Positions 14,795 through 24,409 of a DNA stretch of 33,244 bases are shown here, piece after piece. The DNA comes from Nostoc sp. NMS7 (GTDB lineage: Bacteria > Cyanobacteriota > Cyanobacteriia > Cyanobacteriales > Nostocaceae), in NCBI RefSeq assembly GCF_017115085.1, contig NZ_JABXKJ010000226.1:1-33244 (forward strand), read 5' to 3'. The notes under the pieces were generated by a model. That model worked only from the letters and a program-made list of their open reading frames with translations, was not told where the DNA came from and ran no database searches. Each line of letters starts with the position of its first letter. Position 1 is the stretch's first letter. The position numbers and the translations under genes are program-made.

Positions 14795-14830
14795 AAAGGA
14801 AAATTTAACCAGGTTGACAAAGGTAGAGGC

Positions 14831-17800
14831 ATGACTAAAGAAACATATATGGAACCGGCCTTTCTGTTACCCGACTTGATTGAAATCCAGCGATCAAGCT
14901 TTCGCTGGTTTTTGGAAGAAGGGCTGATAGAAGAACTTAACTCCTTTAGTCCGATCACAGATTATACGGGCAAACTAGAACTGCACTTTTTGGGTCATAA
15001 CTACAAACTCAAGGAGCCAAAGTACAACGTCGAAGAAGCTAAACGGCGGGATAGTACTTATGCCGTGCAAATGTATGTTCCCACACGCCTGATTAACAAA
15101 GAAACAGGGGAAATCAAAGAGCAAGAGGTATTTATTGGGGATTTGCCTTTGATGACCGATCGCGGCACATTTATTATTAACGGAGCCGAGCGGGTAATTG
15201 TCAACCAAATAGTGCGATCGCCAGGGGTTTACTACAAATCAGAAATAGACAAAAACGGGCGACGCACTTATTCAGCTAGCTTAATTCCCAACCGGGGAGC
15301 ATGGCTGAAATTTGAAACAGACCGTAACGATTTGGTGTGGGTACGCATTGACAAAACCCGCAAACTCTCAGCGCAGGTACTCCTAAAAGCTTTAGGCTTA
15401 TCAGACAACGAAATCTTTGATGCCTTACGCCACCCCGAATATTTCCAAAAAACCATCGAAAAAGAAGGGCAATTCTCTGAAGAAGAAGCCCTGATGGAGT
15501 TATATCGCAAACTGCGTCCTGGTGAACCACCCACAGTATTAGGCGGACAACAGCTTTTAGACTCTCGTTTCTTTGACCCGAAACGTTATGACCTTGGTCG
15601 CGTCGGACGCTACAAGCTCAACAAGAAATTGCGCCTTTCTGTTCCAGACACAATGCGCGTGCTGACTGCTGGCGATATTTTGGCAGCCGTGGATTACCTG
15701 ATCAACCTAGAATATGATATTGGTAATATCGATGACATTGACCATTTAGGCAATCGGCGAGTGAGAAGCGTCGGTGAATTGCTGCAAAACCAAGTGCGGG
15801 TGGGCTTAAACCGCTTAGAGAGAATTATTCGGGAACGGATGACCGTATCCGATGCCGAAGTGCTGACTCCTGCTTCCTTGGTGAATCCCAAACCACTGGT
15901 AGCAGCAATTAAAGAATTCTTTGGTTCCAGCCAGTTAAGTCAGTTCATGGATCAAACCAATCCCCTAGCAGAACTGACCCACAAACGCCGCCTGAGCGCC
16001 CTTGGCCCTGGTGGTTTAACCCGGGAACGCGCCGGATTCGCTGTCCGGGATATTCATCCTTCTCATTACGGACGTATTTGCCCCATTGAGACACCAGAAG
16101 GACCTAACGCCGGTTTGATTGGCTCCTTGGCAACCCATGCCCGCGTCAACCAGTATGGCTTCTTAGAAACGCCATTTAGACCGGTAGAAAATGGACGAGT
16201 GCGATTTGACGTAGCTCCGGTGTATATGACCGCCGACGAAGAAGACGACCTGCGTACTGCTACTGGTGATATTCCCTTAGATGAAAATGGCTATATTAAA
16301 GGCCCACAAGTGCCAGTGCGCTATCGCCAAGATTGGGCTACTACAACGCCAGAGCAAGTTGACTACGTAGCAGTATCTCCCGTACAGATTGTGTCAGTAG
16401 CGACCAGTATGATTCCCTTCTTGGAGCATGATGACGCTAACCGAGCGCTGATGGGGTCGAATATGCAACGGCAAGCAGTACCCCTGCTCAAGCCAGAACG
16501 CCCTCTGGTGGGTACTGGTTTGGAAGCGCAAGGAGCAAGAGACTCTGGGATGGTGGTTGTATCGCGTACCGATGGCGATGTCACATACGTGGATGCCACA
16601 GAAATTCGTGTGCGTCCTAAATCTAACACCGCCGAAATTAAATACACCCTTTCTAAGTACCAACGCTCAAACCAAGACACCTGTTTAAATCAAAAACCCC
16701 TCGTCCGCATTGGTGAGCGTGTTGTTGCTGGTCAGGTGCTAGCTGATGGCTCCTCCACCGAAGGCGGAGAATTGGCGCTGGGGCAAAATATTGTAGTTGC
16801 TTATATGCCTTGGGAAGGCTACAACTACGAAGATGCAATTTTAATTTCTGAAAGACTGGTGCAGGATGATGTCTACACCTCAATTCACATTGAAAAATAT
16901 GAAATTGAAGCTAGGCAGACGAAACTAGGACCAGAAGAAATCACCAGAGAAATTCCCAACGTCGGGGAAGATGCCTTGCGCCAGTTGGATGAACAGGGAA
17001 TCATTCGCATTGGGGCGTGGGTAGAAGCGGGAGATATTTTGGTAGGAAAAGTTACACCCAAAGGTGAATCTGACCAACCGCCAGAAGAAAAACTGTTGCG
17101 TGCAATTTTCGGTGAAAAAGCGCGGGATGTGCGGGACAATTCCCTGCGAGTACCAAATGGTGAAAAAGGTCGTGTAGTTGATGTGCGCTTATTTACTCGT
17201 GAACAAGGCGATGAACTACCACCAGGAGCCAATATGGTAGTCCGGGTGTATGTTGCCCAAAAGCGCAAAATCCAAGTTGGTGACAAAATGGCAGGACGCC
17301 ACGGTAATAAAGGGATTATTTCTCGGATATTGCCAGCAGAAGATATGCCTTATTTGCCCGATGGTTCACCAGTGGACATTGTACTCAACCCCTTGGGCGT
17401 ACCCAGTCGGATGAACGTCGGACAAGTATTTGAGTGCCTCTTGGGTTGGGCTGGTCAGACCTTGGGAGTGCGATTTAAGATTACTCCCTTTGATGAAATG
17501 TACGGTGAAGAGTCATCCCGGCGAATCGTGCATGGCAAATTGCAAGAAGCACGAGACGAAACAGGGAAAGACTGGGTATATAACCCAGATGATCCAGGCA
17601 AAATCATGGTGTTTGATGGTCGTACAGGCGAACCCTTTGACCGACCAATCACTATCGGTGTGGCTTATATGCTGAAACTGGTGCATTTGGTAGACGATAA
17701 GATCCACGCCCGTTCTACAGGGCCATACTCACTGGTGACTCAGCAACCCTTGGGTGGTAAAGCCCAACAAGGTGGTCAGAGGTTCGGGGAAATGGAAGTG

Positions 17801-18130
17801 TGGGCATTGGAAGCCTTTGGTGCAGCTTATACCTTACAGGAATTGCTCACAGTTAAATCTGACGATATGCAAGGAAGGAATGAAGCGTTAAATGCGATCG
17901 TTAAAGGTAAGGCAATTCCTCGACCTGGAACCCCAGAGTCCTTTAAGGTGCTAATGCGCGAGTTGCAATCATTGGGGTTAGACATTGCCGTACACAAAGT
18001 AGAAACCCAAGCCGACGGCAGTTCCCTAGATGTGGAAGTCGATTTGATGGCAGACCAATCAGCCCGTCGCACACCTCCTCGACCCACCTATGAATCTCTT
18101 TCCCGCGAATCGTTGGAAGAAGATGAGTAA
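14831..18130 (+). CDS. rpoB: RNA polymerase beta subunit
   Basis: The beta subunit of the core polymerase, 1099 residues from this start. Conserved signatures in order: EIQRSSFRWFLEEGL; RGTFIINGAERVIV and QIVRSPGVYY; the rifampicin-pocket region LSQFMDQTNPLAELTHKRR and LSALGPGGLTRERAGF (about 368-405); HYGRICPIETPEGPNAGLIG; GYNYEDAILISE; the active-site lysines in GDKMAGRHGNKGIIS (about 816-830); and the C-terminal GQRFGEMEVWALEA. The rifampicin pocket has the ordinary sensitive-type sequence. I start at ATG 14831 (MTKETYMEPAFLLPD), preceded by AAAGG at -11. An in-frame GTG at 14789 would add 14 residues. It is the first gene of rpoB-rpoC1-rpoC2, with 83 bases to rpoC1. Confidence 0.97.
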   Translation: MTKETYMEPAFLLPDLIEIQRSSFRWFLEEGLIEELNSFSPITDYTGKLELHFLGHNYKLKEPKYNVEEAKRRDSTYAVQMYVPTRLINKETGEIKEQEVFIGDLPLMTDRGTFIINGAERVIVNQIVRSPGVYYKSEIDKNGRRTYSASLIPNRGAWLKFETDRNDLVWVRIDKTRKLSAQVLLKALGLSDNEIFDALRHPEYFQKTIEKEGQFSEEEALMELYRKLRPGEPPTVLGGQQLLDSRFFDPKRYDLGRVGRYKLNKKLRLSVPDTMRVLTAGDILAAVDYLINLEYDIGNIDDIDHLGNRRVRSVGELLQNQVRVGLNRLERIIRERMTVSDAEVLTPASLVNPKPLVAAIKEFFGSSQLSQFMDQTNPLAELTHKRRLSALGPGGLTRERAGFAVRDIHPSHYGRICPIETPEGPNAGLIGSLATHARVNQYGFLETPFRPVENGRVRFDVAPVYMTADEEDDLRTATGDIPLDENGYIKGPQVPVRYRQDWATTTPEQVDYVAVSPVQIVSVATSMIPFLEHDDANRALMGSNMQRQAVPLLKPERPLVGTGLEAQGARDSGMVVVSRTDGDVTYVDATEIRVRPKSNTAEIKYTLSKYQRSNQDTCLNQKPLVRIGERVVAGQVLADGSSTEGGELALGQNIVVAYMPWEGYNYEDAILISERLVQDDVYTSIHIEKYEIEARQTKLGPEEITREIPNVGEDALRQLDEQGIIRIGAWVEAGDILVGKVTPKGESDQPPEEKLLRAIFGEKARDVRDNSLRVPNGEKGRVVDVRLFTREQGDELPPGANMVVRVYVAQKRKIQVGDKMAGRHGNKGIISRILPAEDMPYLPDGSPVDIVLNPLGVPSRMNVGQVFECLLGWAGQTLGVRFKITPFDEMYGEESSRRIVHGKLQEARDETGKDWVYNPDDPGKIMVFDGRTGEPFDRPITIGVAYMLKLVHLVDDKIHARSTGPYSLVTQQPLGGKAQQGGQRFGEMEVWALEAFGAAYTLQELLTVKSDDMQGRNEALNAIVKGKAIPRPGTPESFKVLMRELQSLGLDIAVHKVETQADGSSLDVEVDLMADQSARRTPPRPTYESLSRESLEEDE

Positions 18131-18135
18131 TCAAT

Positions 18136-18174
18136 AGTCAATAGTCATTAGCAAAGGACTAATGACTATTGACT
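18136..18174. repeat. Perfect 16-bp hairpin between rpoB and rpoC1
   Basis: AGTCAATAGTCATTAG (18136-18151) and CTAATGACTATTGACT (18159-18174) are perfect inverted repeats with a 7-base loop. The sequence is built from TAATGAC/TCAATAG heptamers that continue as direct repeats (TAATGACCAATGACCAATGA) up to the rpoC1 start. It lies inside the operon, with no T-run after the stem. It may attenuate, stabilise or process the message, or be neutral. Confidence 0.7.
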
Positions 18175-18213
18175 AATGACCAATGACCAATGACTAATGA
18201 CTATTGACTAAAT

Positions 18214-20091
18214 ATGAGACCTGCCCAAACTAATCAGTTTGACTACGTAAAAATCGGCTTGGCTTCCCCTGAACGCATTCGACAGTGGGGCGAGAGAACA
18301 TTGCCCAATGGTCAGGTAGTCGGTGAAGTTACCAAGCCAGAAACGATTAATTACCGAACTCTCAAGCCAGAGATGGATGGCTTATTTTGTGAGCGCATCT
18401 TTGGTCCTGCGAAAGATTGGGAATGCCATTGTGGGAAGTATAAAAGAGTTCGTCACAGAGGTATTGTCTGTGAACGCTGTGGGGTAGAAGTTACCGAGTC
18501 ACGGGTGCGTCGCCACCGCATGGGCTATATTAAACTCGCAGCACCAGTAGCTCACGTCTGGTATCTTAAAGGCATTCCTAGCTATATTTCCATCCTGTTA
18601 GATATGCCCTTGCGGGATGTTGAGCAGATTGTCTATTTCAACTCTTATGTTGTCTTGAGTGCAGGTAATGCCGAAAGTTTAAGTTACAAACAGCTACTGA
18701 GTGAAGACCAGTGGTTGGAAATAGAAGACCAAATTTATAGCGAAGATTCTCTGCTGCAAGGCGTAGAGGTAGGTATTGGTGCTGAAGCACTGTTGCGCTT
18801 GCTTGCCGATATTAATTTAGAGCAAGAAGCCGAAAGCCTACGCGAAGAAATTGGCAACGCTAAGGGTCAAAAGAGAGCCAAGCTAATTAAGCGACTGCGG
18901 GTGATTGACAACTTCATTGCTACTGGTTCCAAGCCAGAGTGGATGGTAATGGCAGTTATTCCGGTGATTCCCCCCGACTTGCGCCCAATGGTGCAACTAG
19001 ATGGCGGACGCTTTGCCACCAGCGATTTAAATGATTTGTATCGGCGGGTAATTAACCGCAATAATCGTTTGGCACGCTTGCAAGAAATTTTGGCACCAGA
19101 GATTATTGTGCGGAACGAAAAGCGGATGCTGCAAGAAGCAGTGGATGCTTTGATTGACAATGGTCGTCGGGGACGCACTGTGGTAGGGGCAAATAACCGA
19201 CCCCTGAAATCTTTGTCCGACATTATTGAGGGTAAGCAAGGACGTTTCCGACAAAACTTGTTAGGTAAACGGGTTGATTACTCTGGACGTTCTGTAATTG
19301 TGGTCGGTCCAAAGCTGAAAATTCACCAGTGCGGTTTGCCTAGAGAAATGGCAATTGAGCTATTTCAACCATTTGTGATTAACCGCCTGATTCGTAGCGG
19401 TATGGTGAATAACATCAAAGCTGCGAAAAAGCTGATATCGCGTAATGACCCCAGTGTATGGGATGTGTTGGAAGAGGTGATTGAAGGACACCCGGTGATG
19501 CTAAATCGGGCACCGACACTGCACCGCTTAGGTATTCAGTCTTTTGAACCGATTTTAGTAGAAGGTAGAGCGATTCAACTGCATCCTCTGGTGTGTCCAG
19601 CGTTTAACGCCGACTTTGACGGCGACCAAATGGCGGTACACGTCCCTCTGTCGTTAGAAAGTCAGGCTGAAGCGCGGTTGTTGATGTTGGCTTCTAACAA
19701 TATTTTGTCGCCAGCCACAGGGAAACCCATCATTACGCCCAGCCAAGACATGGTATTGGGGGCTTATTACTTAACAGCAGAAAATCCCGGTGCGACAAAA
19801 GGCGCAGGAAAGTACTTCTATTCGCTCGATGACGTAATTATGGCTTACCAGCAAGAGCAAATTGACTTGCACGCCTATATTTACGTGCGGTTTGACGGTG
19901 AAATAGAATCAGACCAACCGGATACGGAACCCCTGGAAGTGACACAAAACGACGATGGTAGCCGGACATTACTCTATAAGTTCCGCCGAGTCAGACAAGA
20001 CGCTAAGGGCAATGTAATTTCTCAGTATATATACACAACTCCTGGCCGCGTTATTTACAACAATGCTATTCAGGAAGCACTAGCAAGTTAA
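18214..20091 (+). CDS. rpoC1: RNA polymerase gamma subunit (N-terminal part of beta-prime)
   Basis: Cyanobacteria and plastids split beta-prime into two genes; this one encodes the N-terminal part, 625 residues, the normal size. The zinc ribbon has its four cysteines (Cys71, Cys73, Cys86, Cys89, in CHCGKYKRVRHRGIVCERCG). The catalytic magnesium loop NADFDGDQMAVH is at about 465-476. The switch/lid region LLGKRVDYSGRSVIVVGP and the rudder-side NRAPTLHRLGIQ are present. The start MRPAQTNQFDYVKIGLASP fits the family, but the spacer before it consists of heptamer repeats ending ATTGACTAAAT, so no clear ribosome-binding site is left. Confidence 0.97.
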   Translation: MRPAQTNQFDYVKIGLASPERIRQWGERTLPNGQVVGEVTKPETINYRTLKPEMDGLFCERIFGPAKDWECHCGKYKRVRHRGIVCERCGVEVTESRVRRHRMGYIKLAAPVAHVWYLKGIPSYISILLDMPLRDVEQIVYFNSYVVLSAGNAESLSYKQLLSEDQWLEIEDQIYSEDSLLQGVEVGIGAEALLRLLADINLEQEAESLREEIGNAKGQKRAKLIKRLRVIDNFIATGSKPEWMVMAVIPVIPPDLRPMVQLDGGRFATSDLNDLYRRVINRNNRLARLQEILAPEIIVRNEKRMLQEAVDALIDNGRRGRTVVGANNRPLKSLSDIIEGKQGRFRQNLLGKRVDYSGRSVIVVGPKLKIHQCGLPREMAIELFQPFVINRLIRSGMVNNIKAAKKLISRNDPSVWDVLEEVIEGHPVMLNRAPTLHRLGIQSFEPILVEGRAIQLHPLVCPAFNADFDGDQMAVHVPLSLESQAEARLLMLASNNILSPATGKPIITPSQDMVLGAYYLTAENPGATKGAGKYFYSLDDVIMAYQQEQIDLHAYIYVRFDGEIESDQPDTEPLEVTQNDDGSRTLLYKFRRVRQDAKGNVISQYIYTTPGRVIYNNAIQEALAS

Positions 20092-20173
20092 GGGGTCGGT
20101 GAGTGGGGAGTGGTGAATTCCCTACTCCCTACTCCCATACTCTCTATTCCCAATGACTCAGGACTAATGACTA
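20092..20173. repeat. Repeat-filled spacer between rpoC1 and rpoC2
   Basis: Contains GGTGAGTGGGGAGTGGTG, CCCTACTCCCTACTCCC and then TAATGACTAATGACTAA. The GGGGAGTGG and CTACTCCC parts can pair into a hairpin. The rpoC2 ATG lies within the last heptamer repeat. Confidence 0.65.
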
Positions 20174-23100
20174 ATGACTAACGAAAAAATGATTTTTCGC
20201 AATCGTGTGGTTGACAAAGGTCAACTGAGAAATTTAATTTCTTGGGCTTTTACGAATTTTGGTACGGCGCGAACCGCAGTGATGGCGGACAAACTCAAAG
20301 ATTTGGGATTTCGCTACGCTACCAAAGCAGGGGTTTCCATCAGTGTAGATGACTTGATGGTGCCACCAACTAAGCGATTGCTGCTAGAAGCAGCCGAAGA
20401 AGAAATTCGCGCTACTGAAATCCGTTACCAACGGGGAGAAATCACCGAAGTAGAACGCTTCCAAAAGGTAATCGATACCTGGAACGGTACGAGTGAAGCC
20501 TTGAAAGATGAAGTAGTCGTCCACTTTAAGAAGACTAATCCTCTGAACTCCGTATACATGATGGCATTCTCCGGGGCACGGGGTAATATCTCCCAAGTCC
20601 GGCAATTGGTAGGGATGCGGGGACTGATGGCAGATCCCCAAGGGGAAATTATCGATTTGCCCATCAAAACCAACTTCCGAGAAGGACTAACTGTGACGGA
20701 ATACATTATTTCGTCTTACGGTGCCAGAAAAGGATTGGTGGATACTGCCTTGCGGACGGCTGACTCTGGTTATCTCACCCGCCGGTTGGTGGATGTATCC
20801 CAGGATGTGATTATTCGAGAATTTGACTGCGGCACGACTAGAGGTCTTACCGTCGGGCCAATGACAGAAGGTGCCAAAACCTTAATTCCTCTAGCAACCC
20901 GCTTGATGGGACGGGTAATTGGCGAAGATGTGGTGCATCCGGTGACAAAAGAAGTAATTGCACCACGCAATTCCCCAGTTTCTGAGGACTTGGCGAAGAA
21001 AATTGAAAAATCTGGGGTGGCAGAAGTTGTGCTGCGGAGTCCCCTAACTTGTGAAGCCGCACGTTCTGTCTGTCAACACTGCTACGGCTGGAGTTTGGCA
21101 CACGCCAAAATGGTGGACTTGGGCGAAGCTGTGGGGATTATTGCCGCCCAAAGTATCGGCGAACCTGGCACCCAGTTAACCATGCGGACATTCCACACGG
21201 GTGGTGTGTTTACTGGAGAAGTGGCGCAACAAGTTCGTTCTAAAATCGATGGAACTGTTAAGCTTCCCCGCAAACTGAAGACCAGAACATATCGTACCCG
21301 CCACGGGGAAGATGCCCTGTATGTTGAGGCTAATGGTATCCTGCTTTTGGAACCAACAAAAGTAGGTGATGTTATCCCAGACAACCAAGAGGTTCATCTG
21401 ACTCAAGGTTCAACATTATATGTATTTGATGGAAATCAGGTAAAACAAGGTCAGTTGTTGGCAGAGGTTGCCCTCGGTGGACGCACAACTCGGACTAATA
21501 CAGAAAAAGCAGTTAAAGATGTCGCCTCTGACTTGGCAGGGGAAGTGCAATTTGCCGATGTTGTTCCAGAACAAAAAACCGACCGTCAGGGTAATACTAC
21601 AACCACAGCCGCACGCGGTGGCTTGATTTGGGTTTTGTCTGGGGAAGTTTACAACTTGCCGCCTGGGGCAGAATTGATTGTCAAAAATGGTGATGCGATC
21701 GCCTCTAATGGAGTTTTAGCAGAAACCAAGTTAACCACTTTGCACGGCGGTGTGGTGCGCTTGCCCGAAGCTACCCCTGGTAAGAGTACCAGAGAAATTG
21801 AGATTATCACCGCTTCTGTAGTCTTAGACCAGGCAACAGTAACAGTCCAAAGTTCCCAAGGTCGCAATAATTACTTAGTCTCCACTGGCAACAACCAGGA
21901 ATTTAACCTCCGGGCTACACCAGGCACAAAAGTGCAAAATGGTCAAGTAGTAGCTGAGTTGATTGATGACCACTATCGCACAACCACTGGTGGATTTTTG
22001 AAATTCGCGGGTGTAGAAGTCCAGAAAAAAGGCAAAGCCAAGCTGGGTTATGAAGTAGTGCAGGGCGGTACCCTTTTGTGGATTCCCGAAGAAAGTCACG
22101 AAGTCAATAAAGATATCTCCTTGCTGTTGGTAGAAGACGGTCAGTTTGTGGAAGCTGGCACTGAGGTAGTAAAAGATATTTTCTGCCAAAACAGCGGTGT
22201 GGTAGAAGTGACCCAGAAAAACGACATCCTGCGGGAAGTTGTGGTGAAGCCAGGGGAACTGTTGATGGTGGACGATCGAGAATCAGTTATCGGGCGAGAT
22301 AACACCTTCATCCAACCAGGTGAGGAATTCCAAGGCAGCGTCGCCACGGAATTGCGCTATATCCAGTATGTGGAGACACCAGAAGGTCACGCCCTGTTGA
22401 GTCGTCCGGTAGTCGAGTTTGCCGTACCGGATAATCCAGATGTGCCATCAACTACATCGATAAGTCAACAAACCGGGCGGTCGATTCAATTGCGGGCTGT
22501 GCAGCGACTACCTTACAAAGATTCGGAACGGGTCAAGTCCGTTGAAGGCGTGGAACTGCTGCGAACCCAGCTAGTACTGGAAATTGAGCAAGAAGGGGAA
22601 CAAGACCACAATGCTTCGCCTCTAGCAGCAGATATTGAATTAGTACAGGATGTTGAAAACCCAGAAGTTCAACGCTTGCAACTGGTAATTTTGGAGTCCT
22701 TGGTAATTCGTCGAGACATTACCGCCGATGCCACCCAAGGTAGCACTGAGACCACACTTGAGGTACAAGATGGGTTAACCATCTCCCCTGGTTCTGTGGT
22801 CGCACGTACTCAAATCTTGTGTAAAGAAGGGGGGGAAGTGCGGGGCGTCCAAAAAGGAACCGAAAACGTGCGTCGCTGCTTGGTGTTGCGCGACATTGAC
22901 AGGCTGATCACGAATACTACTACTCAGCCTAAGGTGAAAGTCGGTGACTTGCTAGTAGAAGGTACAGAAATTGCTCCGGGAGTTTTTGCCCCAGAATCAG
23001 GGAAAGTTGTGGATGTTAAAAAGTTAGGAGTTAAGAGTGAGGAGTTAGAAGTTAATTCCGAAACTCCTAATTCCTCACTCCAAACTCAGAACTATGCTAT

Positions 23101-24247
23101 TACTACCCGCATCGGTCGCCCTTATCGAGTCAGCCCTGGTGCTGTGTTGCAGATCGAAGACAGCGATTTGGTACAACGGGGTGATAACTTGGTGTTGTTG
23201 GTGTTTGAACGCGCCAAAACTGGAGATATTATTCAAGGTTTGCCCCGGATTGAGGAACTGCTAGAAGCTCGTAAACCGAAAGAAGCGTGCATTTTATGTC
23301 GGCGGGCAGGTGAAGTTAAGGTAGTTTACGCCGAAGGTGGTGATGAAGCGATCGCCATCAAGGTCGTAGAATCAAATGGCGTAGTCACAGATTATCCTCT
23401 AGGCCCAGGACAAAATTTGATTGTGCCAGATGGATCAACTGTATTAGCCGGACAACCGTTGACCGATGGGCCATCCAACCCCCACGAAATTTTGGAAATC
23501 TTCTTTAGCCTGGGTTCCGAAGACGGAATCTATGCTTGTGCTAGCCATGCTTTGCAGAAGGTACAGACATTTTTGGTGAATGAAGTGCAAATGGTGTATC
23601 AATCTCAGGGGATTGATATTTCTGATAAGCACATTGAAGTAATTGTTCGCCAGATGACCAACAAAGTCAGGATTGATGATGGTGGTGACACCACAATGCT
23701 TCCCGGCGAATTGGTAGAACTGCGCCAAGTTGAGCAGGTGAACGAAGCTATGGCAATTACAGGCGGTGCTAGGGCACAGTATACCCCAGTATTGTTGGGG
23801 ATCACCAAAGCATCGTTGAACACCGACAGCTTTATTTCCGCCGCATCCTTCCAAGAGACAACACGGGTACTTACCGAAGCAGCTATCGAAGGCAAATCCG
23901 ATTGGCTGCGCGGATTAAAGGAAAACGTGATTATCGGGCGATTGATTCCGGCTGGTACTGGGTACAATACCTATGATGAACCCGGTGCGATCGATGATTA
24001 TGCTGCTGAGATTAGCAGTAGTGTCTTAGATGAAGTTGATGACCCCCTGGATATGGTCTTAGATGACCGCACAGCTCGCACCTATAATTTAGATTCTCCT
24101 ACTCTTGGTGAATCTGGTTTTGGTAGCAGACGTGCAGAAAGGTCAATTCTAGAGGAAGAAGATGAATTAATTGCCGATGAATTACCAGACGAGGAAGATT
24201 TTGAGGAAGAAGAGGAAGACGAGGAAGATGATTTCGACGACGAATAG
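20174..24247 (+). CDS. rpoC2: RNA polymerase beta-prime subunit, C-terminal part
   Basis: The C-terminal part of split beta-prime, 1357 residues. It opens with MTNEKMIFRNRVVDKGQLRNL. The second zinc site lies near LTCEAARSVCQHCYG. The bridge/trigger region GIIAAQSIGEPGTQLTMRTFHTGG is at about 320-345. A large lineage-specific insertion (SI3, made of beta-rich sandwich-barrel motifs) fills about 350-985. The trigger-loop return and jaw follow (QGLPRIEELLEARKPKE, SLGSEDGIYACASHALQ, ITKASLNTDSFISAASFQET), and the C-terminal tail is very acidic. Residues about 954-969 are encoded by a palindromic repeat (separate entry). The first ATG is inside a heptamer repeat; a second in-frame ATG five codons later (MIFRNR) is an alternative start. 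A strong terminator follows. Confidence 0.97.
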   Translation: MTNEKMIFRNRVVDKGQLRNLISWAFTNFGTARTAVMADKLKDLGFRYATKAGVSISVDDLMVPPTKRLLLEAAEEEIRATEIRYQRGEITEVERFQKVIDTWNGTSEALKDEVVVHFKKTNPLNSVYMMAFSGARGNISQVRQLVGMRGLMADPQGEIIDLPIKTNFREGLTVTEYIISSYGARKGLVDTALRTADSGYLTRRLVDVSQDVIIREFDCGTTRGLTVGPMTEGAKTLIPLATRLMGRVIGEDVVHPVTKEVIAPRNSPVSEDLAKKIEKSGVAEVVLRSPLTCEAARSVCQHCYGWSLAHAKMVDLGEAVGIIAAQSIGEPGTQLTMRTFHTGGVFTGEVAQQVRSKIDGTVKLPRKLKTRTYRTRHGEDALYVEANGILLLEPTKVGDVIPDNQEVHLTQGSTLYVFDGNQVKQGQLLAEVALGGRTTRTNTEKAVKDVASDLAGEVQFADVVPEQKTDRQGNTTTTAARGGLIWVLSGEVYNLPPGAELIVKNGDAIASNGVLAETKLTTLHGGVVRLPEATPGKSTREIEIITASVVLDQATVTVQSSQGRNNYLVSTGNNQEFNLRATPGTKVQNGQVVAELIDDHYRTTTGGFLKFAGVEVQKKGKAKLGYEVVQGGTLLWIPEESHEVNKDISLLLVEDGQFVEAGTEVVKDIFCQNSGVVEVTQKNDILREVVVKPGELLMVDDRESVIGRDNTFIQPGEEFQGSVATELRYIQYVETPEGHALLSRPVVEFAVPDNPDVPSTTSISQQTGRSIQLRAVQRLPYKDSERVKSVEGVELLRTQLVLEIEQEGEQDHNASPLAADIELVQDVENPEVQRLQLVILESLVIRRDITADATQGSTETTLEVQDGLTISPGSVVARTQILCKEGGEVRGVQKGTENVRRCLVLRDIDRLITNTTTQPKVKVGDLLVEGTEIAPGVFAPESGKVVDVKKLGVKSEELEVNSETPNSSLQTQNYAITTRIGRPYRVSPGAVLQIEDSDLVQRGDNLVLLVFERAKTGDIIQGLPRIEELLEARKPKEACILCRRAGEVKVVYAEGGDEAIAIKVVESNGVVTDYPLGPGQNLIVPDGSTVLAGQPLTDGPSNPHEILEIFFSLGSEDGIYACASHALQKVQTFLVNEVQMVYQSQGIDISDKHIEVIVRQMTNKVRIDDGGDTTMLPGELVELRQVEQVNEAMAITGGARAQYTPVLLGITKASLNTDSFISAASFQETTRVLTEAAIEGKSDWLRGLKENVIIGRLIPAGTGYNTYDEPGAIDDYAAEISSSVLDEVDDPLDMVLDDRTARTYNLDSPTLGESGFGSRRAERSILEEEDELIADELPDEEDFEEEEEDEEDDFDDE
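23035..23080 (+). repeat. Palindromic repeat embedded in frame in rpoC2
   Basis: GAGTGAGGAGTTAGAAGTT (23035-23053) and AACTCCTAATTCCTCACTC (23062-23080) are inverted repeats with 17 of 19 pairs matched and an 8-base loop. The sequence is of the same GAGTTAGGAG/ACTCCTAACTCC type found between genes at 30259-30355. In rpoC2 it encodes residues around KSEELEVNSETPNSS in the SI3 insertion and keeps the frame open. Confidence 0.8.
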
Positions 24248-24287
24248 GGACTTGAAATTTTACGTCTCTATTAAAAGGTAAAAAGTA

Positions 24288-24325
24288 AAAAGGCAAAAGA
24301 AAATCTTCTTTTGCCTTTTATTTTG
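24288..24325 (+). terminator. Intrinsic terminator of the rpoBC1C2 operon
   Basis: A perfect 14-bp stem, AAAAGGCAAAAGAA (24288-24301)/TTCTTTTGCCTTTT (24306-24319), with a 4-base loop followed by ATTTTGCT. The A-run upstream and T-run downstream make it usable on both strands. It begins 41 bases after the rpoC2 stop. Confidence 0.85.
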
Positions 24326-24409
24326 CTCTCTAACACGAGACGATTCAAATGACTTTGCGGTATTCAAAAGTAACTTCTCGGCGTGCGGAAAAAGTAGCAC
24401 AACAAGCGT

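Noticed and set aside
14789..14830. GTG at 14789 as the rpoB start
   Set aside because: The codon lies in an inverted repeat and lacks a good ribosome-binding site. ATG 14831 has AAAGG at the right distance and gives a sensible N-terminus. Not fully excluded.
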